Shown here piece by piece: positions 17,976 to 27,459 of a stretch of 64,000 bases of DNA. A program made the translations under genes and the position numbers. The DNA is from Pseudomonas sp. URIL14HWK12:I12. GTDB lineage: Bacteria > Pseudomonadota > Gammaproteobacteria > Pseudomonadales > Pseudomonadaceae. Location of the stretch: positions 868,001 to 932,000 of the forward strand of contig NZ_QEQL01000001.1 in the NCBI RefSeq assembly GCF_003097135.1, in the 5' to 3' direction. Within the stretch, counting starts at the first letter, position 1. Every line of letters begins with the position of its first letter. The notes under the pieces are model-generated. The model did no database searches. It was not told the origin of the DNA and worked only from the letters and a program-made list of their open reading frames with translations.

Positions 17976-20900
17976 TCAGATACGCTCCATTTGTGGCAAC
18001 CACACACGAATCAGCGAGAACAATCGGTCCAGCTCGATCGGTTTGGCAAGGTAATCATTGGCGCCGGCGTTGAGGCAGCGCTCCTGGTCATCCTTCATCG
18101 CCTTGGCGGTCACGGCGATGATCGGCAGTTTGCGGAACCGCGGATCTTTGCGGATCTCGCGAGTCGCCTCGAAACCATCCATCTCCGGCATCATTACGTC
18201 CATCAACACCAGGTCGATATCGCCCACCGCGTTGAGGCGGTCGATCGCTTCCAGGCCGTTGCGCCCGACCTCCACCACCGCGCCCTTGTGTTCCAGAGCG
18301 CTGGTGAGGGCGAAGATGTTGCGCACATCGTCGTCGACCACAAGGATCTTGCGGCCTTCGAACACCTTGTCGCGGCTGCGCGCTGTCTTGAGCATCTTCT
18401 GCCGGTCATCTGACAGCTGCGCTTCGACTTTGTGCAAAAACAGTGTCACCTCGTCGAGCAAGCGCTCGGGGGAACGGGCGCCCTTGATAATGATCGAGCG
18501 CGAGTACTTCAGAAGTTCGGCCTCTTCCTCGCGGGTCAGGTTGCGGCCGGTGTAGACGATCACTGGCGGAAAGGCACGGATGTCCTCGGTGCTCATGCGC
18601 TTGAGCAGCTCGCCACCGAGCATGTCAGGCAGCTTCAGGTCAATGATCATGCAGTCGTAGACGTTGGCTCGCAGCAGGTCCAGCGCTTCCTGCGCGAACC
18701 CGACAGCGGTGATCTCGACATCCTCGTCGCCGATCAGCAGGGCAATGCTGTCTCGCTGCAGGTCGTCATCCTCGACCAACAGAATGCGCTTGAGCTTTTG
18801 CGTCAGCTTGGCCTCCAGGCGCCCGAACACGCCCTTGAGCTCCTCGCGGGTAGTGGGCTTGACCGCATACCCGACCGCGCCCATGTGCATGGCAGCCTCG
18901 ACACGATCTTCCACGGAAATCACATGGACCGGGATGTGACGGGTGTCAGCGTTCTCCTTGAGCCTTTGCAGCACAGTCAGGCCGGAATGGTCTGGCAGGC
19001 GCATGTCCAGCAGCACGGCGTCCGGGCGCTGCTGCACCGCCAGGTCGAAACCTTCGTCAGCTGCGTGGGCAACCAGGCAGCGGTAGCCCAGCTCGTGCGC
19101 CAGGTCATAGAGAATGCGGGCGAAGCTGGGCTCGTCCTCGACCACCAGGATGCAACGGCGTTCTTCAGCTGGCAGGTCACGGTCATCGGCGAAGCGTGGG
19201 ATCGGCTCGGCCAGTGCGGCACGCGCGCCGGGTTCAGCTGCGCTGGGCTGAACCACCGGCGCAGGGGCCGGGTGCGCCTGGCCGGCGGCCGTTATTATCG
19301 GCGCCGGCAGTGCCTCGACATTGGCTTCGTAACGCTCCGGCAATACCAGCGTGAACACGCTGCCCTGCCCCAGCGTGCTGCTCACGCTGATATGGCCACC
19401 GAGCAAGGTGGCCAAATCGCGGGAAATCGACAGGCCCAGGCCCGTGCCACCATAGCGCCGGCTGGTGGTGCCATCGGCTTGGCGAAATGCTTCGAAGATC
19501 GCCTGCTGCTGATCGGCGGCAATGCCGATCCCCGAGTCGCGCACGGCAAAGGCAATGCAGTTCCCGACGTGGGCGCTGATCGATAGGCTCACCGTACCGG
19601 CATCGGTGAACTTGACCGCGTTGGACAGCAGGTTCTTGAGAATCTGCTCCACTCGCTGCCGGTCGCTGAACATCGTTGCTGGGGTCGACGCAGCGACCGT
19701 GATATCGAAGGTAAGGCCCTTGTCACCTGCCAACGGCTGGAAGGTCATGCGCAGGCTGTCGGCCAGGCGCATCACCGACAAGCTCTCAGGGCGCACATCC
19801 AGTTTGCCGGCCTCCACCTTGGAGATGTCGAGAATGTCGTTGATCAGGCTGAGCAGGTCGTTGCCTGAGGAATAGATCGACTCTGCGTATTTGACCTGGT
19901 CGGCGGTGAGGTTACCCAGCGGGTTGTCCGAGAGCAGCTTGGACAGTATCAGCGAGCTGTTGAGCGGGGTGCGCAGCTCATGGGACATGTTGGCCAGGAA
20001 CTCGGATTTATAGCGGCTGGAACGCTGGAGCTCATCGGCGCGGTAGCCCAACTCTTGCTGAGCGGCGGCCAGCTCATCCCGCTGCCGGGAAAGCGCATCG
20101 GTACGCTCGGCCAGTTGCTCGTTGGTTTGTTCAAGCTCTGCCTGCTGGGTTTCGAGATACGCTTGGGATTCTTTGAGCACCCGCGACTGCTCCTCGAGTT
20201 CCTCGTTCGCGGTCTTGAGCTCTTCCTGTTGCACTTGCAGCTCTTCGTTGAGCTGCTGGGTTTCGGCCAACACTTCCTGCAATCGCTGGCGATAACGAGC
20301 CGCTTCGAGGGAGTTGCCGATGTTGTCGCTGACCCGGTCCAGAAACTCCATGTCGCGCTCGCTCAACGGGCGCAGGAAGCCCAGCTCGACTACGCCGTTG
20401 ACCTGCCCGTCATTGCGTGCAGGCACGATCGCAACACTGTGGGGCAACCCTTCACCCAACGCTGAAGATATCTTGGTGAAATAGTCCTGCGGCAGGTTGT
20501 CCAGCCGCTGCACCTTGCCGGTGGCAGCCGCGAGCCCCGCCACGCCTTCGCCTGCGCGTATCAGTTGCTCCCGGTTAGCCTGCTCGGCCGAAAACCCCAG
20601 GTTCGCGACACGGCGCAGGTTTCCCTGATCGTCGCGCACGTACACTGCCGACACGGCGGCACCGAGAAACTGCCCGAAGAAATCCAGCACGTTGTTGCCC
20701 ACCGCCTGCACGGTGAGCTGGCCCAACATTGCCTGCGCCAATTGGCTTTGGCCATTACGCAGCCAACCTTGATGCTCGAGACGCTCTGCACTGCGCACCT
20801 GCGCATCGAGGTTCTCCCCATACTGGTGAGAGAGGTTGACCAGGTCACGGCGGCCCAGGTAAGCCAGCAATGCACTGAGCCCGATGATGAAGAACAGATA

Positions 20901-21476
20901 CAGCGTGACAGATATATAGGTGGTGCGAGTCACCTCTTCACTGCGCCCTACCCGCAGCTGCTGCTCCATGTTGATCAGGTTATCGAACTCATCGCGGATC
21001 GCATCGGTCAGGCGCTTGCCTCGCCCGGCACTCACCGGTTTGACATAGTCGCCCTGCTGGCGGCGCAGGGTGATGATCTCGTCGGCGATACGCATCCATT
21101 CTTCTTGCAGGGCGATGATTCGAGTCAGGCGGTCGACCTGCTCTCCATTGTCACCCACCATGTCCTTCAGGCTATGCAACTGTGCAATTACGCGAGGCTT
21201 GGCTACCGAATAGGGGTCTAGAAAACGCTCCTCTCCAGTCAACAGGAAACCTCGCATGCCGGTTTCCATGTCCACGGACAGGCGCATGGTTTCATTGGCG
21301 TTGTTGATCACCCGGTCGGTGTGGTCGACCCAGCCGATCACCGACAGCAGATAATGCAGCATCAGGCCGAACACAATCACACTCAGCAGCCCTACGCCCA
21401 ACGGCAGGCTGACATTACGGGCGAGCAGTTTGCGAAAGCCTTGTTCATCGATGGAATGGGAACGGGGCATGTCCAT
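17976..21476 (-). CDS. Large hybrid sensor kinase (CHASE3-GAF-HisKA-HATPase-3 receivers)
   Basis: About 1166 residues. After a membrane helix (about 20-45) comes a CHASE3-like sensor region (NANETMRLSVDMETGMRGFLLTG) and a second helix near 190. A GAF-like domain spans about 250-400 and a long Gln/Glu coiled coil about 400-500. HisKA has FLANMSHELRTPLNSSLIL, and the HATPase has NLLSNAVKFTDAG and GTGLGLSIS. Three receivers follow, with acceptor Asps in VLLDMRLPDHSG, MIIDLKLPDMLG and VLMDVMMPEMDG. It is the first gene of the signalling cluster. The frame extends 4 codons to a TTG; I prefer ATG 21476. Confidence 0.9.
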   Translation of the reverse strand: MDMPRSHSIDEQGFRKLLARNVSLPLGVGLLSVIVFGLMLHYLLSVIGWVDHTDRVINNANETMRLSVDMETGMRGFLLTGEERFLDPYSVAKPRVIAQLHSLKDMVGDNGEQVDRLTRIIALQEEWMRIADEIITLRRQQGDYVKPVSAGRGKRLTDAIRDEFDNLINMEQQLRVGRSEEVTRTTYISVTLYLFFIIGLSALLAYLGRRDLVNLSHQYGENLDAQVRSAERLEHQGWLRNGQSQLAQAMLGQLTVQAVGNNVLDFFGQFLGAAVSAVYVRDDQGNLRRVANLGFSAEQANREQLIRAGEGVAGLAAATGKVQRLDNLPQDYFTKISSALGEGLPHSVAIVPARNDGQVNGVVELGFLRPLSERDMEFLDRVSDNIGNSLEAARYRQRLQEVLAETQQLNEELQVQQEELKTANEELEEQSRVLKESQAYLETQQAELEQTNEQLAERTDALSRQRDELAAAQQELGYRADELQRSSRYKSEFLANMSHELRTPLNSSLILSKLLSDNPLGNLTADQVKYAESIYSSGNDLLSLINDILDISKVEAGKLDVRPESLSVMRLADSLRMTFQPLAGDKGLTFDITVAASTPATMFSDRQRVEQILKNLLSNAVKFTDAGTVSLSISAHVGNCIAFAVRDSGIGIAADQQQAIFEAFRQADGTTSRRYGGTGLGLSISRDLATLLGGHISVSSTLGQGSVFTLVLPERYEANVEALPAPIITAAGQAHPAPAPVVQPSAAEPGARAALAEPIPRFADDRDLPAEERRCILVVEDEPSFARILYDLAHELGYRCLVAHAADEGFDLAVQQRPDAVLLDMRLPDHSGLTVLQRLKENADTRHIPVHVISVEDRVEAAMHMGAVGYAVKPTTREELKGVFGRLEAKLTQKLKRILLVEDDDLQRDSIALLIGDEDVEITAVGFAQEALDLLRANVYDCMIIDLKLPDMLGGELLKRMSTEDIRAFPPVIVYTGRNLTREEEAELLKYSRSIIIKGARSPERLLDEVTLFLHKVEAQLSDDRQKMLKTARSRDKVFEGRKILVVDDDVRNIFALTSALEHKGAVVEVGRNGLEAIDRLNAVGDIDLVLMDVMMPEMDGFEATREIRKDPRFRKLPIIAVTAKAMKDDQERCLNAGANDYLAKPIELDRLFSLIRVWLPQMERI

Positions 21477-21724
21477 AGCCTGTGTCAAAGACGAGAGCGC
21501 AGATTCTGCCGTAAATCTGACGACCAGGGAGGCATTTTCCTATATGAGCCGATGAAAAGTCCTATCCATCCCACTGATTTGACGTAGGATATCGCTTACA
21601 ACTGCTATTTCACCGCGCGTCAATCGGACAATTCCGCAATAATTGTAGGAAATGCGGAACTTGCGTCACCGCTGCTGCACCAACTCGGCTGTATTTCATC
21701 TTCCTCACCTGGATCTATCACTCC

Positions 21725-22096
21725 ATGCCCGACGTTGCAATTACCCCCACCCTGCTGTTGGTCGAAGATGACGCGATCGTGCGGATGTTGATGGTCGACG
21801 TGCTTGAGGAGCAAGGGTTCAAGATTGTGGAAGCCAAGGATTGGGAAGGCGCCATGGCTGTATTGCAGAATCTAGACCAAGCGCTGGCGTTGATGGTGAC
21901 CGATGTGGGGCTGGGTGATGCCCAACAACGCGACGGCCTTGCGTTGGCAGGCCAGGCGCGCGCCTTGAGGCCGGGCCTACCGGTGCTGGTGGCAAGCGGG
22001 TACCCAGGGCTTGACGTTCCCGAGGGGGCCGAGCTGATCTGCAAACCTTTTTCCATCGACCAGTTACGTGATCGCGTGCACGCCATGCTCGCCTGA
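21725..22096 (+). CDS. Single-domain response regulator
   Basis: A 123-residue receiver domain with TLLLVEDDAIVRMLMVDVLEEQG, the acceptor Asp in LALMVTDVGLGDAQQRDG, VLVASGYPG and the conserved Lys in LICKPFSIDQL. There is no output domain. It is divergent from the large hybrid kinase across a 248-base gap, a usual arrangement for a partner receiver. The insertion DAQQRDG after the phosphorylation site is slightly longer than in CheY. The ribosome binding site is weak, so expression may be low. Confidence 0.82.
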   Translation: MPDVAITPTLLLVEDDAIVRMLMVDVLEEQGFKIVEAKDWEGAMAVLQNLDQALALMVTDVGLGDAQQRDGLALAGQARALRPGLPVLVASGYPGLDVPEGAELICKPFSIDQLRDRVHAMLA

Positions 22097-22243
22097 CGGC
22101 GCAATTCAGCGCGCCTGAACAAAACGTCACAGATACGACCGTCAAAATCTTGAGGTTGGAACTGGTTGCAACTGCAACTACACTCCTGCGTGTGCAGCAT
22201 AGCCATGCCATTTCGCATGACCTTATCGCAGGAGCGTTCGACT

Positions 22244-23167
22244 ATGAAGGACACGGCGGGGATCCCCCTATTTGAAACACCCGTGATGCGCAAACTCACG
22301 GACACCCTCGAAACGCTCAAGCCCGCGCAGCGAAAAGTGGCAGATTTCATTCTGCGTAATCCGCTACGTGCCGCCATGTTGAGCATCAGTGAGATCGGGC
22401 GGGAAAGTGGAACATCGCCGGCAGCCGTCAACCGGCTGGGCAACAAGATGGGCATGAATGGCTTTACTGGCCTGCGCAATGCATTGATCAATCACCTGCT
22501 GGCGGTGATTTCACCTCAGGCACCTGCAGCCTCGCAGGCGCCGGAAGTCTTCTCCTTCGAGCACCAGCTCAACCTAGCCCACGGTGAGTTGGCGCTGATC
22601 CGTAGGCACAACTCCACACCGATGCTGGACGAAGTGCTCCACGCGCTGGCCGGGGCCCGGGAAGTGTATGTGGTAGGGGCGGCGCAGTGCTGTTCGCTGG
22701 TGCACCTCACGGCCGCACAGCTGGACACACTCAACCGCAGTTGCCAGACCGTGACGTTGGCATCAGGGCTGGAGCCGGCCGTCAGCCGTCTCTTGCATGC
22801 CGGCGAGCAGGATGTGGTGCTCATGTTCAGCCTGCCGCCGTATCACCCCGAGGTCGAAGCGCTGGCCACGCTGGTAGCGCGCCAGGGTGCGCAGGTGATC
22901 AGCATCACCGACTCCCCCGCAGCGCCCGTGGCTCGGGCCACGGGCAAAACCTTGTTCGCACCTGTAGGGCCCAAGGCCAAAGGCAGCGGCCTATGGTCGG
23001 CGTTCACCTTGGTCGATACGCTGATCGCCGGGCTGCGTCACCGGGACCAGGGCGTGGACACCCGCGCCAATGAACAGATGCGCGAGGCTGTCCGCCTGGT
23101 AGAGGACGCTCGCGACCACCTGCAGCAAAGTGCACAGGCCTACGCCTTCGGGCGTACAGCGCGCTAA
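22244..23167 (+). CDS. MurR/RpiR family transcriptional regulator
   Basis: A 307-residue regulator. The N-terminal RpiR helix-turn-helix (about 10-85) includes LKPAQRKVADFILRNPLRAAMLSISEIGRESGTS. The SIS sugar-phosphate-binding domain (about 130-260) includes REVYVVGAAQCCSLVHLTA and a second strand pair QDVVLMFSLPPYHPEV. Such proteins sense phosphosugars and control sugar catabolism. GCAGGAG lies 7 bases before the ATG at 22244; the open frame extends upstream without a better site. The gene is followed in the same direction by an AraC-type regulator, but no sugar-catabolic genes are adjacent. Confidence 0.87.
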   Translation: MKDTAGIPLFETPVMRKLTDTLETLKPAQRKVADFILRNPLRAAMLSISEIGRESGTSPAAVNRLGNKMGMNGFTGLRNALINHLLAVISPQAPAASQAPEVFSFEHQLNLAHGELALIRRHNSTPMLDEVLHALAGAREVYVVGAAQCCSLVHLTAAQLDTLNRSCQTVTLASGLEPAVSRLLHAGEQDVVLMFSLPPYHPEVEALATLVARQGAQVISITDSPAAPVARATGKTLFAPVGPKAKGSGLWSAFTLVDTLIAGLRHRDQGVDTRANEQMREAVRLVEDARDHLQQSAQAYAFGRTAR

Positions 23168-23258
23168 CCACACTTGATGAGGGCCACTGCGCGGGCTTGT
23201 GCAGCCGCGTGGCCCCCGCTTATGCTCAGGGCAGAACGCCGACAACAACAGGCACGCC

Positions 23259-24167
23259 ATGAGTAGAAACTCACGCATCACAGAGCCTTCCTATGAGTTG
23301 ATGGATGACCACGGGGGCATGTCCATCATTTATCGCCAACATGGTTTTCCGAGCCCCTTGGTGCGGTGGCACTTCCATAAGGAATACGAACTGCACCTGA
23401 TCGTGGCCAGTGCTGGCAAAGTATTCATCGGCGATTACATCGGCAACTTCCACCCCGGCAGTCTCTTTCTTACCGGCCCCAACCTCCCGCACAACTGGAT
23501 CAGCCAGCTGGCCGAGGGCGAACAGGTGTGCCGGCGCGACATGCTGGTCAACTTCACCGATGACCTGTTCGAACACGCCACCCAGGTATTCAGCGAATTG
23601 CGCACGCTCGCGCCAATGCTGGAGCGTGCGCGGTATGGCATCGAATTTCGCGACCCCGCGCTGATTACCGAAGCAACAGCATTGATGCACCGCATCGAGA
23701 ACAGCGAGCGAAGCAGCCGCCTGGGCTGGTTCCTGATACTCATGGAGCTGCTGGCCGGCACTGAGGACTATCACCTGCTGTCGGCCACCAGCGCCTCGGC
23801 ACTGGCTGACGACATCCACGTCGACCGGACCAATCGCGCGGTGGACTACATCTTCAGCCACTACGGTCGAGAATTGTCGCTCGAGGAAGTTGCAGGCCAC
23901 TTGAACATGAAACCTACCTACTTCTCTCGGGTCTTCAAACAGGCAACCGGTCGCAGCTTCGTCGAGTTCGTCAACCGGCTGCGCATCAGCAAGTCCTGTG
24001 AGCTGCTGGTCGAAGGGGACAAGCCGGTGACCGACATCTGCTTTGCATCAGGTTTCAACAACCTGTCCAACTTCAACCGCCGGTTCCAGCAGCTCAAGGG
24101 CATGACGCCCACCGATTACCGCCGCCTCGCCGTCCAGCGCCTGACCGAACAGAATCTGCGGGCGTGA
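23259..24167 (+). CDS. AraC family transcriptional regulator
   Basis: A 302-residue AraC/XylS regulator. The N-terminal cupin sensor includes RWHFHKEYELHLIVASAGKVFIGDYIG and GPNLPHNWIS. The C-terminal double helix-turn-helix (about 200-298) has LSLEEVAGHLNMKPTYFSRVF and the signature DICFASGFNNLSNFNRRFQQLKG. The start MSRNSRIT is preceded by a modest site; 20 further upstream residues look non-coding. It lies 91 bases behind the RpiR-type gene. Cupins of this subtype often regulate polyol or sugar genes, but the target is not in view. Confidence 0.87.
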   Translation: MSRNSRITEPSYELMDDHGGMSIIYRQHGFPSPLVRWHFHKEYELHLIVASAGKVFIGDYIGNFHPGSLFLTGPNLPHNWISQLAEGEQVCRRDMLVNFTDDLFEHATQVFSELRTLAPMLERARYGIEFRDPALITEATALMHRIENSERSSRLGWFLILMELLAGTEDYHLLSATSASALADDIHVDRTNRAVDYIFSHYGRELSLEEVAGHLNMKPTYFSRVFKQATGRSFVEFVNRLRISKSCELLVEGDKPVTDICFASGFNNLSNFNRRFQQLKGMTPTDYRRLAVQRLTEQNLRA

Positions 24168-24247
24168 TCTAGGCTTTGCTGTATGGCCTCTGGCGCCAGT
24201 GAAGGCCCATCGTGTTCGCGCCAGATGCACCGAGCGAGGGAGCTGAT

Positions 24248-25045
24248 ATGAAAAGCCTGCGTGAAATGCTGCATCTACCACCGCTGTTCAAAGGTTTTGG
24301 TGCGGTGTCTGAGACCTATGAAAAAGGCCGCCCTGGTTACCCCGACGCCGTCAACGAGTGGCTACGCCGCGACTTGCAGATCCGCCCAGGGGTGACGGTG
24401 CTCGATCTGGGTTCGGGTACCGGCAAGTTCACCCGCCGATTGCTGGAGGTGGGCGCCGATGTTATCGCCGTGGAGCCAGAGCCACGCATGCGCTATTCGT
24501 TCGCACGCCGCCACCCCGAAGTGCGCTTGCTCGAAGGCCAGGCCGAAGCCATTCCCCTGCCTGCGGGCAAGGTCGATGTGGTGCTGTGCGCTCAGGCCTT
24601 TCACCTTTTCGCCAACCCCGAGGCGCTGACCGAAATCCACCGGGTACTGAAACCGGGCGGTCGCCTGGGCATGGTTTGGAATTTGCGCGACACCCGGGTG
24701 CCTTGGGTAGAGCGGTTGGCGTCGATCGTCAATCGCCATGCCGGTGATTATCCGCGCTATTACAGCGGGCAGTGGCGCGAAGTGCTCAACCAGCATTTCG
24801 GTGGCAAGTATGCACCGCTGAGCGAGAAAGACTGGCAGCATAACCATACCGGCTCGCCGGAAGACGTGATCGTGCGGCGGATCGGGTCGATCAGTTTCAT
24901 CGCCGCGTTGCCCGACGATCAACGCACCGCGTTGCTCGCAGAGGTGCGCCAGTTGATTGCTGAGGATCCTGAGCTGGCTGGCCGAGACATCGTCAGCGTG
25001 CCCTATCACACGGTAGCGGTGCACACGGTCAAGATACTGCCTTGA
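24248..25045 (+). CDS. Class I SAM-dependent methyltransferase
   Basis: A 265-residue methyltransferase of the UbiE/Methyltransf_11 type. Motif I is VTVLDLGSGTGKFTRRLLEVGA near residue 53. The acidic residue ending strand 2 is in VIAVEPEP, and the post-II region is VDVVLCAQAFHLFANPEALTEIHRVLKPGGRLGMVWN. The substrate is unknown. The start MKSLREML follows GAGGGAG. Its stop abuts the end of polB, tail to tail. Confidence 0.85.
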   Translation: MKSLREMLHLPPLFKGFGAVSETYEKGRPGYPDAVNEWLRRDLQIRPGVTVLDLGSGTGKFTRRLLEVGADVIAVEPEPRMRYSFARRHPEVRLLEGQAEAIPLPAGKVDVVLCAQAFHLFANPEALTEIHRVLKPGGRLGMVWNLRDTRVPWVERLASIVNRHAGDYPRYYSGQWREVLNQHFGGKYAPLSEKDWQHNHTGSPEDVIVRRIGSISFIAALPDDQRTALLAEVRQLIAEDPELAGRDIVSVPYHTVAVHTVKILP

Positions 25046-27388
25046 TCAGAACAACCCCAGTTGGCCATCGATGAGCGCGTCGAAGCGCACCCCTACGAAC
25101 GGTAGAATGGCCTCGGCAACGGGCCTTAGCTGGCGCTCCAGGTAATGGCCGTAGTCTAGGGGTGCGCGTCGGTCCTCCAGCGGCTCGGGGCCGGCCGTGG
25201 TGATGACGTAGTCGATCCAGCCGCCGCGCTGGTACTGAAGTGGGCGGCCCCGGCGTGCGTTAGCCTCGTCGGCCAGCCGCGCGGCGCGCACGTGAGGCGG
25301 CACATTGCGTTGATAGTCTGCCAGCGGGCGGCGCAGGCGTTTGCGCAGTACCAGCTTGTCATCCAACTCCCCAGCCAGCGTGCGCGCCACGTAATCCCGT
25401 ACCCACTGCTCAAACGGCTCGCCCTTGAACACTCGGCCGTAGAGCGCCTGCTGGAATTCCCGCGCCAGCGGCGACCAGTCGCTGCGCACCGTTTCCAGCC
25501 CCTTGAACACCAGCTTGCTTTCAGTGCCACCGACAAGCCCGGCGTAGCGCTTCTTGCTGCCCTCCTCTGTGCCACGGATAGTCGGCATCAAAAATCGCTG
25601 GTAATGCGTCTCGAACTGCAGCTCAAGCGCGCTATCGAGCCCGAACTCGTCGGCCAGTTTCTGCTGCCAAAGGGTATTGATGTCACGAGCCAGCGCTTGG
25701 CCCGTGTCGCAGGCCTGTTGATGGGCCACCTCTGTTCCAAGCCAGACGAACGTGGAGTCGGTGTCGCCGTAGATCACTTCATACCCTTGGGCTTCGACCC
25801 ACTGCCGGGTCTGGGCCATGATCCAGTGACCGCGCAAAGTGATGGAACTGGCCAAACGCGTATCGAAGAAACGGCAACCGCTGGAGCCGAGCACGCCATA
25901 GAACGCATTCATGATGATCTTCAGCGCCTGGGAGAGCGGCGCATTGCCTGCTTTCTTGGCCGCCTCGCGCCCTTGCCATACGCGCTCGACGATGGCCGGC
26001 AAGCAATGAGCAGTACGTGAAAACAACGCATCGCGAAAACCGGGCACGGCCTGCTCCGGCTCACGAAGGCCCTCGATCAGCCCCACCGGGTCGATTAAAA
26101 AGGTGCGGATGATCGACGGGTACAAGCTTTTGTAGTCCAGCACCAACACCGAGCTGTAGAGACCAGGGCGCGAATCCATCACAAAACCGCCCGGGCTGGC
26201 CTGGGGCATCTTTTCACCCTGATTCGGCGCCACGAACCCTTGCCTATGCATCGGCGGCAGGTACAGGTGCGTGAACGCTGCCACCGAGCCGCCGCTGCGA
26301 TCCCCAGGCAGGCCAGTGACGCTCGCGCGTTCGAGCAGGAACGCCAACAGCTCGGTGCGCTCGAAGATCCGCGTGACCAACTCGCAGTCCTGCAGGTTGT
26401 AGCGGGCCAGGGCGGGCTGGTCCTCGGCGAACATACGGTTGATTTCATCCATGCGCTGGTACGGCGTGGAGATGGCCTTGCCATCACCCAGCAGTTCGCG
26501 CGCCACGTATTCCAGGCTGAACGAGGGGAAGCTCCAGGTAGCCGAACGCAGCGCTTCGATACCATCGATCAGCCAGCGCCCAGCCACCTCAGCGAACCCG
26601 TGGTTGCCATCGGGATGCTCGCGCCAGCGCAAGGGCTGCCCATCGCGGCCCATACGCAGGGGAACGCCTTCGCGACGGGCCTGCTCGTATAGCACCCGCA
26701 CATCGAACTGCACCACATTCCAGCCGATGATCACGTCGGGGTCGTGCTCGGCGAGCCAGGCATTGAGTGCCTCGATCAACCCCGCGCGAGTGGGGCGCCA
26801 GGCCAGGTCGAACCCTAGCGCCTCGGGCTCGCGAACCGGCGCACCCAGCATGAACACCTGGCGTTGCCCGCAGCCCTGCAGGCCGATGCAATAGAGCTCG
26901 CCGCGCTCGCTGGTCTCGATGTCCAGCGATACCATGCGCAGCCGGGGCCGATAGCGGTCATGGGGGCGCAGGCGCACGCTGGCCAGGCGGCCGGCTCCCT
27001 CCACCTGCCCGGCTACGCGCACCGGCGCGGTAATGAAACGCTCCATCAGGTAGCGATCAGGCGGGCGGATATCGGCCTCGTAGAGGTCCACGGCGCTGGC
27101 GCGCAAGGTGGCCCGAGCAGCCAGCAGCTGCTGGTATTGCTCTGCGTAAAGGCCCACTACAGGGCGCTGGCGAAAGTCCTTCAGCGCCAGCGGTCGCCAG
27201 CTCAGGCCGGGCAATTCGGCCAGCAAAGCCTGCGCCCTGGCGTGTTGCACAGTGGGAACGAACGCCACTTGCTGCTGCGCCGCTGTTCGTACGCACAGCG
27301 GCCCCTGGTCAGTGGCCAACCAATACTCCAAGACGCAGCCCTGCGGAGTATCGTGCCAGTGGCGAGTGAGTATGAAGCCCGATAGCAC
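25046..27388 (-). CDS. polB: DNA polymerase II (family B)
   Basis: A replicative-fold repair polymerase of about 780 residues that bypasses lesions and proofreads. Exonuclease motifs: ExoI VSLDIETSERG, ExoII IIGWNVVQFDVRVL, ExoIII YNLQDCELV. Polymerase motifs: A VLDYKSLYPSIIRTF, B KIIMNAFYGVLGSSGCRFFD, C VIYGDTDSTFVWLG. I placed the start at GTG 27388, ahead of LSGFILTRHW, because that gives the length of E. coli PolB (783). The open frame continues to 27484 but would overlap the next gene. In E. coli polB is SOS-induced; I did not recognise a LexA box here. Confidence 0.93.
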   Translation of the reverse strand: MLSGFILTRHWHDTPQGCVLEYWLATDQGPLCVRTAAQQQVAFVPTVQHARAQALLAELPGLSWRPLALKDFRQRPVVGLYAEQYQQLLAARATLRASAVDLYEADIRPPDRYLMERFITAPVRVAGQVEGAGRLASVRLRPHDRYRPRLRMVSLDIETSERGELYCIGLQGCGQRQVFMLGAPVREPEALGFDLAWRPTRAGLIEALNAWLAEHDPDVIIGWNVVQFDVRVLYEQARREGVPLRMGRDGQPLRWREHPDGNHGFAEVAGRWLIDGIEALRSATWSFPSFSLEYVARELLGDGKAISTPYQRMDEINRMFAEDQPALARYNLQDCELVTRIFERTELLAFLLERASVTGLPGDRSGGSVAAFTHLYLPPMHRQGFVAPNQGEKMPQASPGGFVMDSRPGLYSSVLVLDYKSLYPSIIRTFLIDPVGLIEGLREPEQAVPGFRDALFSRTAHCLPAIVERVWQGREAAKKAGNAPLSQALKIIMNAFYGVLGSSGCRFFDTRLASSITLRGHWIMAQTRQWVEAQGYEVIYGDTDSTFVWLGTEVAHQQACDTGQALARDINTLWQQKLADEFGLDSALELQFETHYQRFLMPTIRGTEEGSKKRYAGLVGGTESKLVFKGLETVRSDWSPLAREFQQALYGRVFKGEPFEQWVRDYVARTLAGELDDKLVLRKRLRRPLADYQRNVPPHVRAARLADEANARRGRPLQYQRGGWIDYVITTAGPEPLEDRRAPLDYGHYLERQLRPVAEAILPFVGVRFDALIDGQLGLF

Positions 27389-27459
27389 AGCGCCACGCCT
27401 CGTTTTTAAAGGCCGCCAGTATAAGCGGGGCCCACTGCCGATTGAAGGCGGCGGCCAGG

